Positions 30,660 through 39,002 of a stretch of DNA of 64,000 bases are shown here, piece after piece. A program made the translations under genes and the position numbers. Each line of letters opens with the position of its first letter. The first letter of the stretch is position 1. Origin of the DNA: Gemmobacter lanyuensis (GTDB lineage Bacteria > Pseudomonadota > Alphaproteobacteria > Rhodobacterales > Rhodobacteraceae); assembly GCF_014652355.1 (NCBI RefSeq), contig NZ_BMYQ01000005.1, forward strand, positions 1-64,000, in the 5' to 3' direction. The notes under the pieces are model-generated. The model was not told the DNA's origin, ran no database searches, and saw only the letters and a program-made list of their open reading frames with translations.

Positions 30660-31656
30660 GGCGGCCTCCGGCTGGGGGTGGCAGGGCCAAAAGCCCCGCA
30701 CGAGAGATGGGGAAATTCCGCAGGATATAGGCGGCATTGTCAGGCTGGCGTTTCGCACGGTGGCTGGTGATGGCTAGGGTTGTCACCATGCGAATGGCGG
30801 CCAGATCGGGCAACAGGCTGCGTTCCTCCGACAGAAGCGGCAGCTCTGCGGCACAAGCGGTCGCGATCTCATCCAGCGCGCCAAGGGCATTCGCGGGATC
30901 GATCAGGTAAGAGGCCGCGACCGCAAGGTCGCAGATGCGCGGCGTGCGAACCATATCGCCGAAATCCAGCACGCCTGCGACGGTGTCCGGGTCCGTTTCG
31001 GACACCAACACGTTATGGGGGTTCAGATCGGCATGGACCACCTGCCACGGCAGATCGGCCAGCGCGGGGGCGATAACGCGGTCAAACCGGTCGAGCCAAC
31101 GGGCGCAGAGGTCGCGCAGCGCCGGCTCCTCAATCGCGGGCAACAGCGGGCGGAGGCGACCGGCCTGTTTCAGATCCCATTGCAGCACATGATCGGCGGC
31201 GGGGTGCCTGAACCCTTCGAGCGCGCGGGTCAGCCGACCGGCCATGGCCCCCAGACTGCGGCGCAGCGCGGCCGTCACCGGAACCTCATGCATGGGTCGG
31301 CCTTCGACATAGGTCAGAAGGCGGATCAGATGGCCCGCAGGCAGGGTGATGTCGGTTTCACCGCCCACCGCAGGGACCACGCGCGGCACCGGCAACTGCG
31401 GGTCGCGCGCCGCGATATGCAGCAGCGCCGCATTCTGGAACCGCGTCACCGCCGGGTCTTCGGCCGCATTGGCGATTTTCAGCACGAAACGCCCCGAGGG
31501 CGTCGTCACCCGCCAGTTCAGATCGCGTTCCGAGGTCAGACGGCGCAAATCCCCCTCAAGCCCCCAATGGGCCTGAAGAAGGGCGCGGCTCTCGCCCTCG
31601 GACAGGTCGGGCGGGGGGGCATTGAGGATCGGGCCAAGCGGGTCTTCGGGGGTCAT
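30649..31656 (-). CDS. APH-family kinase, hydroxylysine-kinase-like
   Basis: A 335-residue phosphotransferase of the aminoglycoside phosphotransferase (choline/hydroxylysine kinase) fold. The catalytic loop VVHADLNPHNVLV is near residue 210 and the metal-binding VLDFGDMVRTPRICDLA near 232; the DFGDM plus following helix resembles animal hydroxylysine kinase. It is followed by, and overlaps, the AGXT2L-type phospho-lyase gene. Together they should phosphorylate a hydroxylated amine (5-hydroxylysine, or ethanolamine) and then eliminate phosphate and ammonia. Antibiotic resistance is unlikely given this partner. Confidence 0.78.
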   Translation of the reverse strand: MTPEDPLGPILNAPPPDLSEGESRALLQAHWGLEGDLRRLTSERDLNWRVTTPSGRFVLKIANAAEDPAVTRFQNAALLHIAARDPQLPVPRVVPAVGGETDITLPAGHLIRLLTYVEGRPMHEVPVTAALRRSLGAMAGRLTRALEGFRHPAADHVLQWDLKQAGRLRPLLPAIEEPALRDLCARWLDRFDRVIAPALADLPWQVVHADLNPHNVLVSETDPDTVAGVLDFGDMVRTPRICDLAVAASYLIDPANALGALDEIATACAAELPLLSEERSLLPDLAAIRMVTTLAITSHRAKRQPDNAAYILRNFPISRAGLLALPPPAGGRHDP

Positions 31657-31672
31657 GGCGCTACCGAACAGG

Positions 31673-31702
31673 AAAACGCCCCCGGCGGCAAGGCCGGGGG
31701 CG
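31673..31702 (-). terminator. Intrinsic terminator after the permease gene
   Basis: A perfect 10-bp GC-rich stem (31677-31686 with 31693-31702) and six-base loop, followed on the minus strand by TTTTCC. It lies between the permease end and the kinase start and so separates the purine block from the kinase pair. Confidence 0.85.
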
Positions 31703-31722
31703 ACATGGCATGTCGCGGCTGA

Positions 31723-33204
31723 TCAGTGATCGGCAAGGCTCGCCGCCGATTTCGCCTCATCCTGCGTGCCGGAGGCACCGTTGAAGAAGAGGTTCAGCAA
31801 AACTGCGGAAATCGAGGCCAGCAGGATGCCGCTTTCGATCAGCGGATGCAGGCCATGCGGCATCCACTGTTTGAAATTGGGCGCAACCAGCGGGATCATC
31901 CCCATGCCAAGACTGACCGCCACGACAAACAGGTTGTTGCGGTTGGCGGTGAAATTGACCCCCGCAAGGATGCGGATGCCCGTGGCCGCGACCATGCCGA
32001 ACATCACAAGACCCGCACCGCCCAGCACCATGGTGGGGATGCTTTCAACCAGTGCGCCCATCTTGGGCACAAGGCCGAGCACAATCAGGATCACGCCCCC
32101 CTGCCACGCAGACAAAGCGCGAGCGGATGCCGGTGACGCCCACCAGCCCCACGTTCTGACTGAACGAGGTATAGGGGAAGGTGTTGAAAATGCCGCCGAT
32201 CAGCGTGCCCAGACCATCGGTCCGCAATCCGGCCGACAGCATCGGCTGGCTGACGCGCCGCCCGGTCATATCCCCCAGCGCAAGGAACATGCCGGTCGAT
32301 TCGATCATCACCACGATCATCACCAGTGTCATGGTCAGGATCATCACCGGATCAAAGGTCGGCATCCCGAAGTGGAACGGGGTGATCAGGCCGAACCACG
32401 CGGCCTCGCCCACCTTGGCGAAGGTCATGGCGCCGGTTGCCACCGCAATCACCGCCCCGATGATGATGCCCATCAGGACCGAGATATTGGCGATGAAGCC
32501 GCGCGCGAATTTTGCGATGATCAGGATGGACACCAGCACGGCAGCCGAAACGGCGATATTGCCCAAGGGTGCATAGGCCGGGTTCGGCACGCTGGGGGCG
32601 GCCGCGATCTTGGCCGGAACCTCGGGCAGGCCCGCGGCTGTGGCACCTTCGGTCGCAGCCTTCAGCCAGTCGGCATGGGCGGGATCGACGATCATCGGCG
32701 CGGTCGGGCCGACAGGGTTGCCGAAGATCCAGTTGATGCCGATCCGCATCAGGCTGACCCCGATGACAAGGATGATGGTGCCCGTCACCACGGGCGGGAA
32801 AAACCGCAGCATGCGCGACACCGCAGGCGCGATGATCATCGAGATCAACCCCGCCGCGATGATCGCGCCAAAGATCGCCGCGCGCCCGCAGCACCGCTGG
32901 TCTGGTTCGCCATCGCCACCATCGGGCCCACGGCCGCGAAGGTCACGCCCATCATGACGGGCAGGCGGATGCCGAACCATTGCGTGGCCCCCAAGGACTG
33001 GATCAGCGTGGCAATGCCGCAGACGAAAAGATCGGCCGAGATCAGATAGGCGACATCGGCGGGGTCAAGCTTCAGCGCGCGCCCGACGATCAGCGGCACG
33101 GCAATCGCGCCCGCATACATCACCAGCACATGCTGCAACCCCAGGGCAAAGAGCTTCGGCGCAGGCAGAAGCTCATCCACCGGATGGGTGGGAGAAGTGG
33201 TCAT
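31723..33204 (-). pseudogene. NCS2 uracil/xanthine permease, disrupted by two frame changes
   Basis: The coding sequence of a purine (xanthine/urate) permease of the NCS2 family is split over three frames. Part one (33204 down to about 32885) starts MTTSPTHPVDELLPAPKLFA and has the first helices. Part two (about 32885-32100) carries FSQNVGLVGVTGIRSR, the NCS2 signature. Part three (about 32096-31723) is the C-terminal helices. At 32096-32101 removing one base of a six-G run (minus strand) restores AGGVILIVLG, and near 32877-32887 removing a CG dinucleotide joins GAAG to AIFGAII. Otherwise it is intact, so the breaks are either recent mutations or assembly errors. It lies first in the purine-catabolism operon. 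Confidence 0.85.
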
Positions 33205-33294
33205 GCGTTTCCATTTCCTGCGGGGGATTTTGATTGTTCGCGCCGTCTCCGCGCCTCCCCCGAGGGTCGCGGTCCGGTTAGATCCCCGGCCGGG

Positions 33295-33783
33295 TCAGGC
33301 CGGGGTGATGGTCCAAGGCTGGTCGAACCAGTGTTCTTGCAAATTGGCGGTCGGGCCGATGCGGTCGACCACCGCGAAAAGACCCGGAGCGGCAAGGGGT
33401 GTTAGCACGCCATGCCAGGTGCCGCGATGAAAGTTGATCGCCTGCGACCCGTCCGTCAGGAAGGCGCGCGGGGTTCCGGGGGTGCCGTCCTGATCGGGGG
33501 CGGTGATGACGAGGAAGGGATCGGCCGTCATCGGGATGAAGGCCTGGCTGCCCTCGGGGTGGCGTTCGACCAGATCAAGCAGATAGGGAAAGCTGCGCGG
33601 AATGGCCTTGAAGATCGAGAGCCCCGCCCGGCCATCCGGCCCGAAGTCAAGCTGCGCCCGGTCGTGGTAACGGCCGCAGAACCCTTGATTGATCAGTCGG
33701 TCCGGTGCGCCGGTGGCGGCCATCACATCGCCGAAGGGAGCAAAGCTTTCGGGTGTCAGGGGTTCGGTATGGATCACGCGCAT
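33295..33783 (-). CDS. allA: Ureidoglycolate lyase
   Basis: A 162-residue cupin-fold enzyme that splits ureidoglycolate to glyoxylate and urea, the last step of ureide breakdown. Family features are LTPESFAPFGDV at the start, FKAIPRSFPYLLDLVERHPEGSQAF near 60-85 and the FHRGTWHGVLTPL metal/substrate region near 120. It is downstream of allE, across a short spacer that contains a copy of a Rhodobacteraceae intergenic repeat. Cytoplasmic. Confidence 0.93.
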   Translation of the reverse strand: MRVIHTEPLTPESFAPFGDVMAATGAPDRLINQGFCGRYHDRAQLDFGPDGRAGLSIFKAIPRSFPYLLDLVERHPEGSQAFIPMTADPFLVITAPDQDGTPGTPRAFLTDGSQAINFHRGTWHGVLTPLAAPGLFAVVDRIGPTANLQEHWFDQPWTITPA

Positions 33784-33812
33784 GGCGGGCCTTTCCGCGG
33801 GGTGGAGAGGCC

Positions 33813-33858
33813 GGGGGCGCTTCGCCCCCCGGACCCCCAGAGGATATTTTGGGACAGA
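33813..33858. repeat. Copy of the hairpin plus CCCCCgaggatatttt intergenic element
   Basis: A GGGGGCG-CTTC-GCCCCC type hairpin (33813-33830) followed by ACCCCCAGAGGATATTTT (near 33833-33850) and a purine-rich tail ending near ATGCAG. The same layout occurs in both arms between lysS and truA (60571-60636 and 60700-60747). Here it sits between allE and allA. Confidence 0.6.
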
Positions 33859-33870
33859 AAATGCAGGCGG

Positions 33871-34707
33871 TCAGCGCCCGAAGCCGCCGGGCCCGCGCAG
33901 TTTGGCGTGGCGGTTCACGTCCTTGTAGAGGAGGTAGCGGAAACGACCGGGGCCTGCGGCGTAGCAGGCCTGCGGGCAGAAGGCGCGGAGCCACATGAAA
34001 TCGCCGGCCTCGACCTCGACCCAGTCCTGGTTGAGTTTGTAGACGGCCTTGCCTTCCAGCACATAGAGCCCGTGCTCCATGACATGGGTTTCTTCGAAGG
34101 GGATGAGGCCGCCCGGTTCGAAGGTGACGATATTGACATGCATGTCGTGGCGCAGGTCTTCGGGATCGACGAAGCGGGTGGTGCCCCAGCGGTTTTCGGT
34201 GCCAGGCATCCAGGAGATCGCGATCTCTTGTTCATGGGTCACGAAGGCCTCGGGCGCGGGGAGGCCGGGGGAGGGTTCGTAGAGTTTCCGGAGCCAGTGG
34301 AAGCGTGCCGGGGTGGTATGGGCGTTTTTGACCCGCCATTGGCAGCCGGGCGGCAGATAGGCATAACCGCCGGGGCCGAGGTCATGGTCCTGCCCGTCAA
34401 TCGAGAGCCAGATTTCCCCTTCGGTCATGAAGATCACGCCTTCGGCGCCGACTTCGGGTTCGGGTGTGTCGGAGCCGCCGCCGGGGGCGACCTCCATCAC
34501 ATATTGGCTGAAGGTTTCGGAGAACCCGGTCATCGGGCGGGCGATAAGCCAGAGGCGCGTCTTGTCCCAGCCGGGCAGATAACTGGTGACGATATCCGAG
34601 AAGCAGCCCTTGGGGATGAAGGCATAGGAGGGGGTGAAGACGGCACGTTGGGTCATCAGGGCAGTCTGGGGCGGCAGGCCGCCCTTGGGGGCGAAATATC
34701 CGGTCAT
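33871..34707 (-). CDS. allE: (S)-ureidoglycine aminohydrolase
   Basis: A 278-residue bicupin that releases ammonia from (S)-ureidoglycine to give (S)-ureidoglycolate, the substrate of AllA. Two cupin domains are visible, the second with the metal-type histidine and glutamate motif THEQEIA and HDMHVNIVTFEPGG, GLIPFEETHVMEHGLYVLEG near residues 170-220. Length and motifs match YlbA/AllE. Its start overlaps the stop of the allantoinase fusion gene by four bases. No allantoicase gene is seen near, and the presence of AllE suggests allantoate is processed through an amidohydrolase (AllC) encoded elsewhere. Confidence 0.9.
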   Translation of the reverse strand: MTGYFAPKGGLPPQTALMTQRAVFTPSYAFIPKGCFSDIVTSYLPGWDKTRLWLIARPMTGFSETFSQYVMEVAPGGGSDTPEPEVGAEGVIFMTEGEIWLSIDGQDHDLGPGGYAYLPPGCQWRVKNAHTTPARFHWLRKLYEPSPGLPAPEAFVTHEQEIAISWMPGTENRWGTTRFVDPEDLRHDMHVNIVTFEPGGLIPFEETHVMEHGLYVLEGKAVYKLNQDWVEVEAGDFMWLRAFCPQACYAAGPGRFRYLLYKDVNRHAKLRGPGGFGR

Positions 34708-36119
34708 GGCAGCAGATCCTTCAGCCTGAGTTCGGCGATGCGTTCGACCTGACGGCAGGCGGTGGCGAATTCGGTTTCGGTATCCTGGGCGATACGGGTT
34801 TCGAAGGCCGCAAGGATGCTGGCCTTGGTATTGTCCCGCACGGCGATGATGAAGGGGAAGCCGTGTTTGGCGGTGTATTTGGTGTTCAGCCGGGTGAATC
34901 GGTCGCGTTCGCCATCGGTCAGGGCATCGAGTGCGGCACTGGCCTGTTCGGCGGTGCTTTCGGCCGTGAGGCGGCGCGCCTGCGCGAGCTTGCCTGCCAG
35001 ATCGGGGTGGGCGCGCAGGACGGCCAGCCGTTCTTCGGCACTGGCGCTGCGGAAGATGCGGGTCAGCGCATTGTGCAAGCCAGCCGCGCTGTCATGCGCG
35101 GGGCCGAGTTCGAGATCAAACGCGCGATCCGCGATCCAAGGGGAATGTTCGAAGATCGACCCGTAGCGCGCGACGAAATCGGCGCGCGGCAGGGCCGAGG
35201 GGCGGTCACTGCGCTGCGGCGGGTGGGTCTTGTGCCAGTGGTCGGCAATGTCGATGCGGCGGGGGAACCAGACGCCCTCATGCGATTGCGCATAGTCGAG
35301 AAAGCGCATCAACCCCGCGATCTTTCCGGGCCGTCCGATCAGACGGCAATGGAGGCCGATCGAGAACATCTTGGCCGCGCCCGCTGCCCCTTCGGCGTAA
35401 AGCACATCGAAGCTGTCCTTCAGATACTGAAAGAATTGCTCGCCCGTGATATAGCCGGGAGCGGTAGCAAAGCGCATGTCGTTCGCCTCGAGCGTATAGG
35501 GGATGACCAGTTGGTCGCGGTCGCCCACCTGCCGCCAATAGGGCAGATCATCGTCGTAAGTGTCTGAGATCCAGTCGAACTGGCCCGTCTCGGCGGTCAG
35601 CTGCACGGTGTTCATGGAGCAGCGCCCGGTATACCAGCCGCGCGGCGGTTCACCTACGACCTCGGCATGCAGGCGGATGGCCTCGGCGATCTGGCGGCGC
35701 TCTTCCTCAGCGGGCATGTCGCGGTGTTCGACCCACTTCAGCCCATGCGAGGCGATTTCCCAGCCTGCGGCCTTCATTGCGGCGACCTGTTCGGGGCTGC
35801 GGGCCAGCGCGGTGGCGACGCCATAGACCGTCACCGGGACCTGCCGCCCCGTGAACAGCCGGTGCAGACGCCAAAAGCCCGCCCGCGCACCATAGTCATA
35901 GATGGATTCCATGTTCCAATGGCGCTGACCCGGCCAGGGTGCCGCCCCGGCGATGTCGGACAGGAACGCCTCAGACCCGGCATCGCCGTGCAGAAGGTTG
36001 TTCTCGCCCCCTTCCTCATAGTTCAGCACGATGGAAACGGCGATCTTCGCCCCACCTGGCCAGGCGGCATCGGGGGGCATGGGGCCGTGGCCTCGGAAAT
36101 CGCGGGGGTAGCGGTTCAT
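34704..36119 (-). CDS. Fused allantoinase PuuE and OHCU decarboxylase UraD
   Basis: A 471-residue two-domain protein. Residues about 1-300 are a PuuE-type allantoinase of the polysaccharide-deacetylase fold (ENNLLHGD near 40, GWEIASHGLKWVEH near 120, FSIGLHCRLIGRPG near 255), which opens allantoin to allantoate. Residues about 305-471 are a UraD domain (SIFEHSPWIADRAF, RAHPDLAGKLA), which decarboxylates OHCU to (S)-allantoin. The fusion therefore carries out two consecutive steps and probably channels allantoin. Such fusions are known in alphaproteobacteria. It is divergent from uraH. Confidence 0.92.
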   Translation of the reverse strand: MNRYPRDFRGHGPMPPDAAWPGGAKIAVSIVLNYEEGGENNLLHGDAGSEAFLSDIAGAAPWPGQRHWNMESIYDYGARAGFWRLHRLFTGRQVPVTVYGVATALARSPEQVAAMKAAGWEIASHGLKWVEHRDMPAEEERRQIAEAIRLHAEVVGEPPRGWYTGRCSMNTVQLTAETGQFDWISDTYDDDLPYWRQVGDRDQLVIPYTLEANDMRFATAPGYITGEQFFQYLKDSFDVLYAEGAAGAAKMFSIGLHCRLIGRPGKIAGLMRFLDYAQSHEGVWFPRRIDIADHWHKTHPPQRSDRPSALPRADFVARYGSIFEHSPWIADRAFDLELGPAHDSAAGLHNALTRIFRSASAEERLAVLRAHPDLAGKLAQARRLTAESTAEQASAALDALTDGERDRFTRLNTKYTAKHGFPFIIAVRDNTKASILAAFETRIAQDTETEFATACRQVERIAELRLKDLLP

Positions 36120-36271
36120 GCGGGCACCTTCTGTTTCGCCGTCAGATTAGGCGGCAATCGCTGATTGTTTTTTCAAAAAATCCCGGAAAGACCTTTGCTG
36201 CATCTGCGCTGTCGCCAGCCGGACGAAAACCGGGCAGGATTGCCGAAGGCTTCATCGCAGGAGAGATTGGC
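36120..36271. promoter_or_regulatory. Divergent promoter region of the purine genes
   Basis: A 152-base spacer between the allantoinase fusion gene and uraH. It contains TTTTTT-C-AAAAAA at 36168-36180, a symmetric AT-rich site in a GC-rich genome, which may be an operator or part of a promoter. A GCAGGAGAG ribosome site for uraH lies near 36258. Confidence 0.45.
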
Positions 36272-36631
36272 ATGGCTGCTGGCCGTTTGACGACCCATGT
36301 TCTGGATACGGCGCGCGGTAAGCCCGCGGCGGGGGTGGCGATCACGCTGTATCGGGTGAATGGCGCGGCGCGGGAAGAAATTGGCCGCACCATCACCAAT
36401 GCCGATGGGCGGACCGATGCGCCGATGCTGACAGGCGAAGGCATGGCCGTGGGGCAGTATGAACTGGTCTTTCAGGCCGGGGCCTATCTGCGTGCGACAG
36501 GCCAGGCGGGGGATGGGGTGCTGTTTCTGGATGAGGTGCCGATCCGCTTTGGCATTCCGGATGCCGGGCAGCACTACCACGTGCCGCTGCTGATTTCGCC
36601 CTTCGCCTATTCCACCTATCGCGGCAGCTGA
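36272..36631 (+). CDS. uraH: 5-hydroxyisourate hydrolase
   Basis: A 119-residue transthyretin-related protein that hydrolyses 5-hydroxyisourate to OHCU, the substrate of UraD. Family marks are TTHVLDTARGKPAAGV at the start (catalytic His), HYHVPLLISPFAYSTY near the end and the C-terminal tetrapeptide YRGS. The ATG at 36272 is chosen because the family begins just before the LTTHVLD strand. The 3' end overlaps the convergent hydrolase gene by 16 bases. Confidence 0.95.
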   Translation: MAAGRLTTHVLDTARGKPAAGVAITLYRVNGAAREEIGRTITNADGRTDAPMLTGEGMAVGQYELVFQAGAYLRATGQAGDGVLFLDEVPIRFGIPDAGQHYHVPLLISPFAYSTYRGS

Positions 36632-37314
36632 AGCCGGGCGCGGCGCTGGCCCCCTGCCCCGGTGGCGATGCGGATCAGGCGGCGGCGGTCGCCGCTCAGC
36701 GCGGCGCTGACAAGGCCGGGCAGGCAGCCGCGGGCCTTCAGATGCGGCAGCAGATCGCTGTGGCCCAGACCGGGGAACAGCAGATGGTCCAGATTGGCCT
36801 GTTCGGGAAACGCCTGCGCCTGCGCGCCGTCATCGGCCATCCCGTGCATCAGCGTGATCTGCGGGCCAAGGGCCAAGGGTGCGGTCGGGTAGCGCAGGGA
36901 CGCGATCCGCGCCGTCCAGTCCTGCCAGCGGGCATCGGGCAGGCGTGCGGGGTCGATGGTGAACTGCGGGCCAAAGGCCAGCACTGCCGTCACGGGCAGC
37001 ACATCGGCCGCGACCAGCGCGCAGAAGCCGCCCATCGACAGACCCAGCGTCAGGATGCGTCGTGCAGGGGCCGCCGCCGCAAGGGCGCCCAAGATCGCCG
37101 GGGCAAAACCCGGGTCATTGGCCCAGCTGCGGCTTTCATCCATAACGAACAGCGCGGGCCGCCCCCCGGCGGTGGCCGCCCCGAAAAATTCGGGCGAGGG
37201 GGCGCGCGTCGCATCATGGCCGATGCTGGAAAAAGAAATCACCAGATCCTCGCCCTGCCCCGGTGCGTAATCGACGCTATAGGGCGCCCGGTCCCAGACG
37301 CGGATCAGGGTCAC
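36616..37314 (-). CDS. Alpha/beta-hydrolase-fold protein
   Basis: A 232-residue protein with an alpha/beta-hydrolase core. The nucleophile elbow GLSMGGFC is near residue 92; HGMADDGAQ near 155 may hold the acid and GLGHSDLLP near 185 the catalytic histidine. No signal peptide. It is coupled to the downstream-neighbour metallophosphoesterase gene by a four-base overlap. The substrate is unknown; its place in the purine region may be chance. Confidence 0.7.
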   Translation of the reverse strand: MTLIRVWDRAPYSVDYAPGQGEDLVISFSSIGHDATRAPSPEFFGAATAGGRPALFVMDESRSWANDPGFAPAILGALAAAAPARRILTLGLSMGGFCALVAADVLPVTAVLAFGPQFTIDPARLPDARWQDWTARIASLRYPTAPLALGPQITLMHGMADDGAQAQAFPEQANLDHLLFPGLGHSDLLPHLKARGCLPGLVSAALSGDRRRLIRIATGAGGQRRARLQLPR

Positions 37315-38078
37315 GGAAAGACCATCCGATGCCGTTCATCCATGCGGCTGAAGCGGGCATGTTCATCGGCCAGCAGCGTGTGAATGGTCAGGCCATCCGG
37401 GGTGAAATCCAGCAGGTTGAAGGCATTGGCCTCGGCCCGGCGGCGATGCGACAGGCCGGTGCCCGCCTGCACGAACAAAAGGCCCGGCGCGGCGGTGAAG
37501 GGGCCGGCGTGGCTGACATGGATATGCCCCGACAGCACCACCTGCGCCCCAAGGCCCGGCAGCTGCGCCAGCGCGCGCCCCGCCCCCTGCATGAGCCATT
37601 GGGTTTCGCCTGCCAGATGTTCCAGCGGGTGGTGCATGACCACGATCCGCCGCCGCGCGCCCGCATTGGCAAAAAGCGCCCCCAGCCGGTCAAGCTGCCG
37701 CTGCGTGATCCGGCCCCGCTGCCAGGCCAACGGATTGGCGGTGTTCACGCCCGCGACGATCACGGTGTCATTCTGCCAAACCGGCTCAAGGTCCGGGTTG
37801 ATCCAGTGTCGATACCGGCGAAAGGGGGTGAACAGCCGCGCCACCAGATTGTGCAGCGGCATGTCATGGTTTCCCGGCACACACAGCGTGGGCGCCCCGA
37901 TCCGCGCCATGAAGGCGCGCGCCTCGGCGAACTGCGCCGCGCGGGCGCGTTGTGTTAGATCGCCCGAAATCACCACGAGATCAGGCCGCAATTCCGCCAC
38001 GCGGGCGGCCAGCGGGTCGAGCAGCGCATGGGTCACCGCGCCGAAATGCAGATCGGACAGATGGACGATGCGCGTCAT
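37311..38078 (-). CDS. Calcineurin-like metallophosphoesterase
   Basis: A 255-residue phosphoesterase with the five blocks of the family: HLSDLHFG near residue 6, SGDLTQ near 39, GNHDMPLH near 70, VMHHPLEH near 155 and GHIHVSHAG near 190. It is likely a two-metal phosphodiesterase, of the cyclic-nucleotide phosphodiesterase type (CpdA-like). It follows the diacylglycerol-kinase-like gene by six bases and overlaps the hydrolase gene. Substrate not established. Confidence 0.85.
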   Translation of the reverse strand: MTRIVHLSDLHFGAVTHALLDPLAARVAELRPDLVVISGDLTQRARAAQFAEARAFMARIGAPTLCVPGNHDMPLHNLVARLFTPFRRYRHWINPDLEPVWQNDTVIVAGVNTANPLAWQRGRITQRQLDRLGALFANAGARRRIVVMHHPLEHLAGETQWLMQGAGRALAQLPGLGAQVVLSGHIHVSHAGPFTAAPGLLFVQAGTGLSHRRRAEANAFNLLDFTPDGLTIHTLLADEHARFSRMDERHRMVFP

Positions 38079-38084
38079 GCCAAC

Positions 38085-39002
38085 CTAGACCTTCACCCGG
38101 TCCTGCGGCGCGGGGCAGATGATGTTCAGGGCCTGGCTTTCGATCCTGAATCGCAAAGGCGCGCGCATCCGCATCTTTTCACCATCGAAGGCCACGCGCG
38201 GGGTGCGCTTGCGCGTCTCGATCACCAGATCGCGGCAGTACAGGACATCGACATCCCGGTCCTGTTGCAACCGCCGCAGGGCGAGCCGCAGCGCAAGCTT
38301 CATCAGCCCCCAACGCGACCCGCCATGCACCAGAAACACCGCGAACTGATCATCACTGATCGCCCGCGCGCCCTGCAGGCCAAAGCGTTCCAGCTGATAG
38401 GCCGACCGCGCCACGAAGACGAGCGGGCTTTTCACCGCAACCCTTTCACCATCGGCTGTCAGCATGATGGCCTGCGGCCGCTGAAACCGCAGGATGGTGG
38501 ACAGAACAGTCCAATAGGCCGCAAGGCGCGACCGGCCCCATTTGGCATAGACCCCTTCCCGTGCCTGCAGGATGGTCGGGTATATCCCGATCGACGCATT
38601 GTTGAGAAAGAGCTGCCCGTTGACCGTGCCGACGGAAATGCGCTGCCTCTGCCCGGCCAGAATGGCGCGTGCTGCGGCCTCGGGTTCCTGCGGAAGGCCA
38701 AGTCCCCGCGCGAAATAGTTGAAGGTGCCCAATGGCAAGACGCCAAGCGTCGCGTCGGACCCCATCAGAGCATGGGCGACGCCCATCACGGTACCGTCGC
38801 CTCCGGCGGCCACGATGGTGGAAAACCCATCCTCGACGGCCTGCCGCACGAAGGCATCCAGATCATCGCCCTTGCGCCAGCGCCGCAGGGTGGCTTTGGG
38901 CCCAAAGGCCGCCATGGCCCGGTCGATGGCGGCCCCGTCCTTGCTGTTTCGACCCGATCCGGGATTTGTCACGACGCAGATGGTTTCGGGGTCGATCGTC
39001 AC
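38085..39002 (-). CDS. Diacylglycerol/lipid kinase family protein
   Basis: A 305-residue protein of the DAGK catalytic fold (YegS/DagK-like). The ATP-binding AAGGDGTVMGVAHAL segment is near residue 63 and the family motif LGTFNYFARGLGLP near 92. The N-terminus VVTNPGSGRNSKDG is the nucleotide loop. It should phosphorylate a lipid at the inner membrane surface. It overlaps the LysR gene by four bases. No membrane helices are seen. Confidence 0.85.
   Translation of the reverse strand: MTIDPETICVVTNPGSGRNSKDGAAIDRAMAAFGPKATLRRWRKGDDLDAFVRQAVEDGFSTIVAAGGDGTVMGVAHALMGSDATLGVLPLGTFNYFARGLGLPQEPEAAARAILAGQRQRISVGTVNGQLFLNNASIGIYPTILQAREGVYAKWGRSRLAAYWTVLSTILRFQRPQAIMLTADGERVAVKSPLVFVARSAYQLERFGLQGARAISDDQFAVFLVHGGSRWGLMKLALRLALRRLQQDRDVDVLYCRDLVIETRKRTPRVAFDGEKMRMRAPLRFRIESQALNIICPAPQDRVKV

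Noticed and set aside
30649-31656. Aminoglycoside resistance phosphotransferase
   Set aside because: The fold fits, but the coupled AGXT2L phospho-lyase and the DFGDM pattern favour a metabolic kinase.
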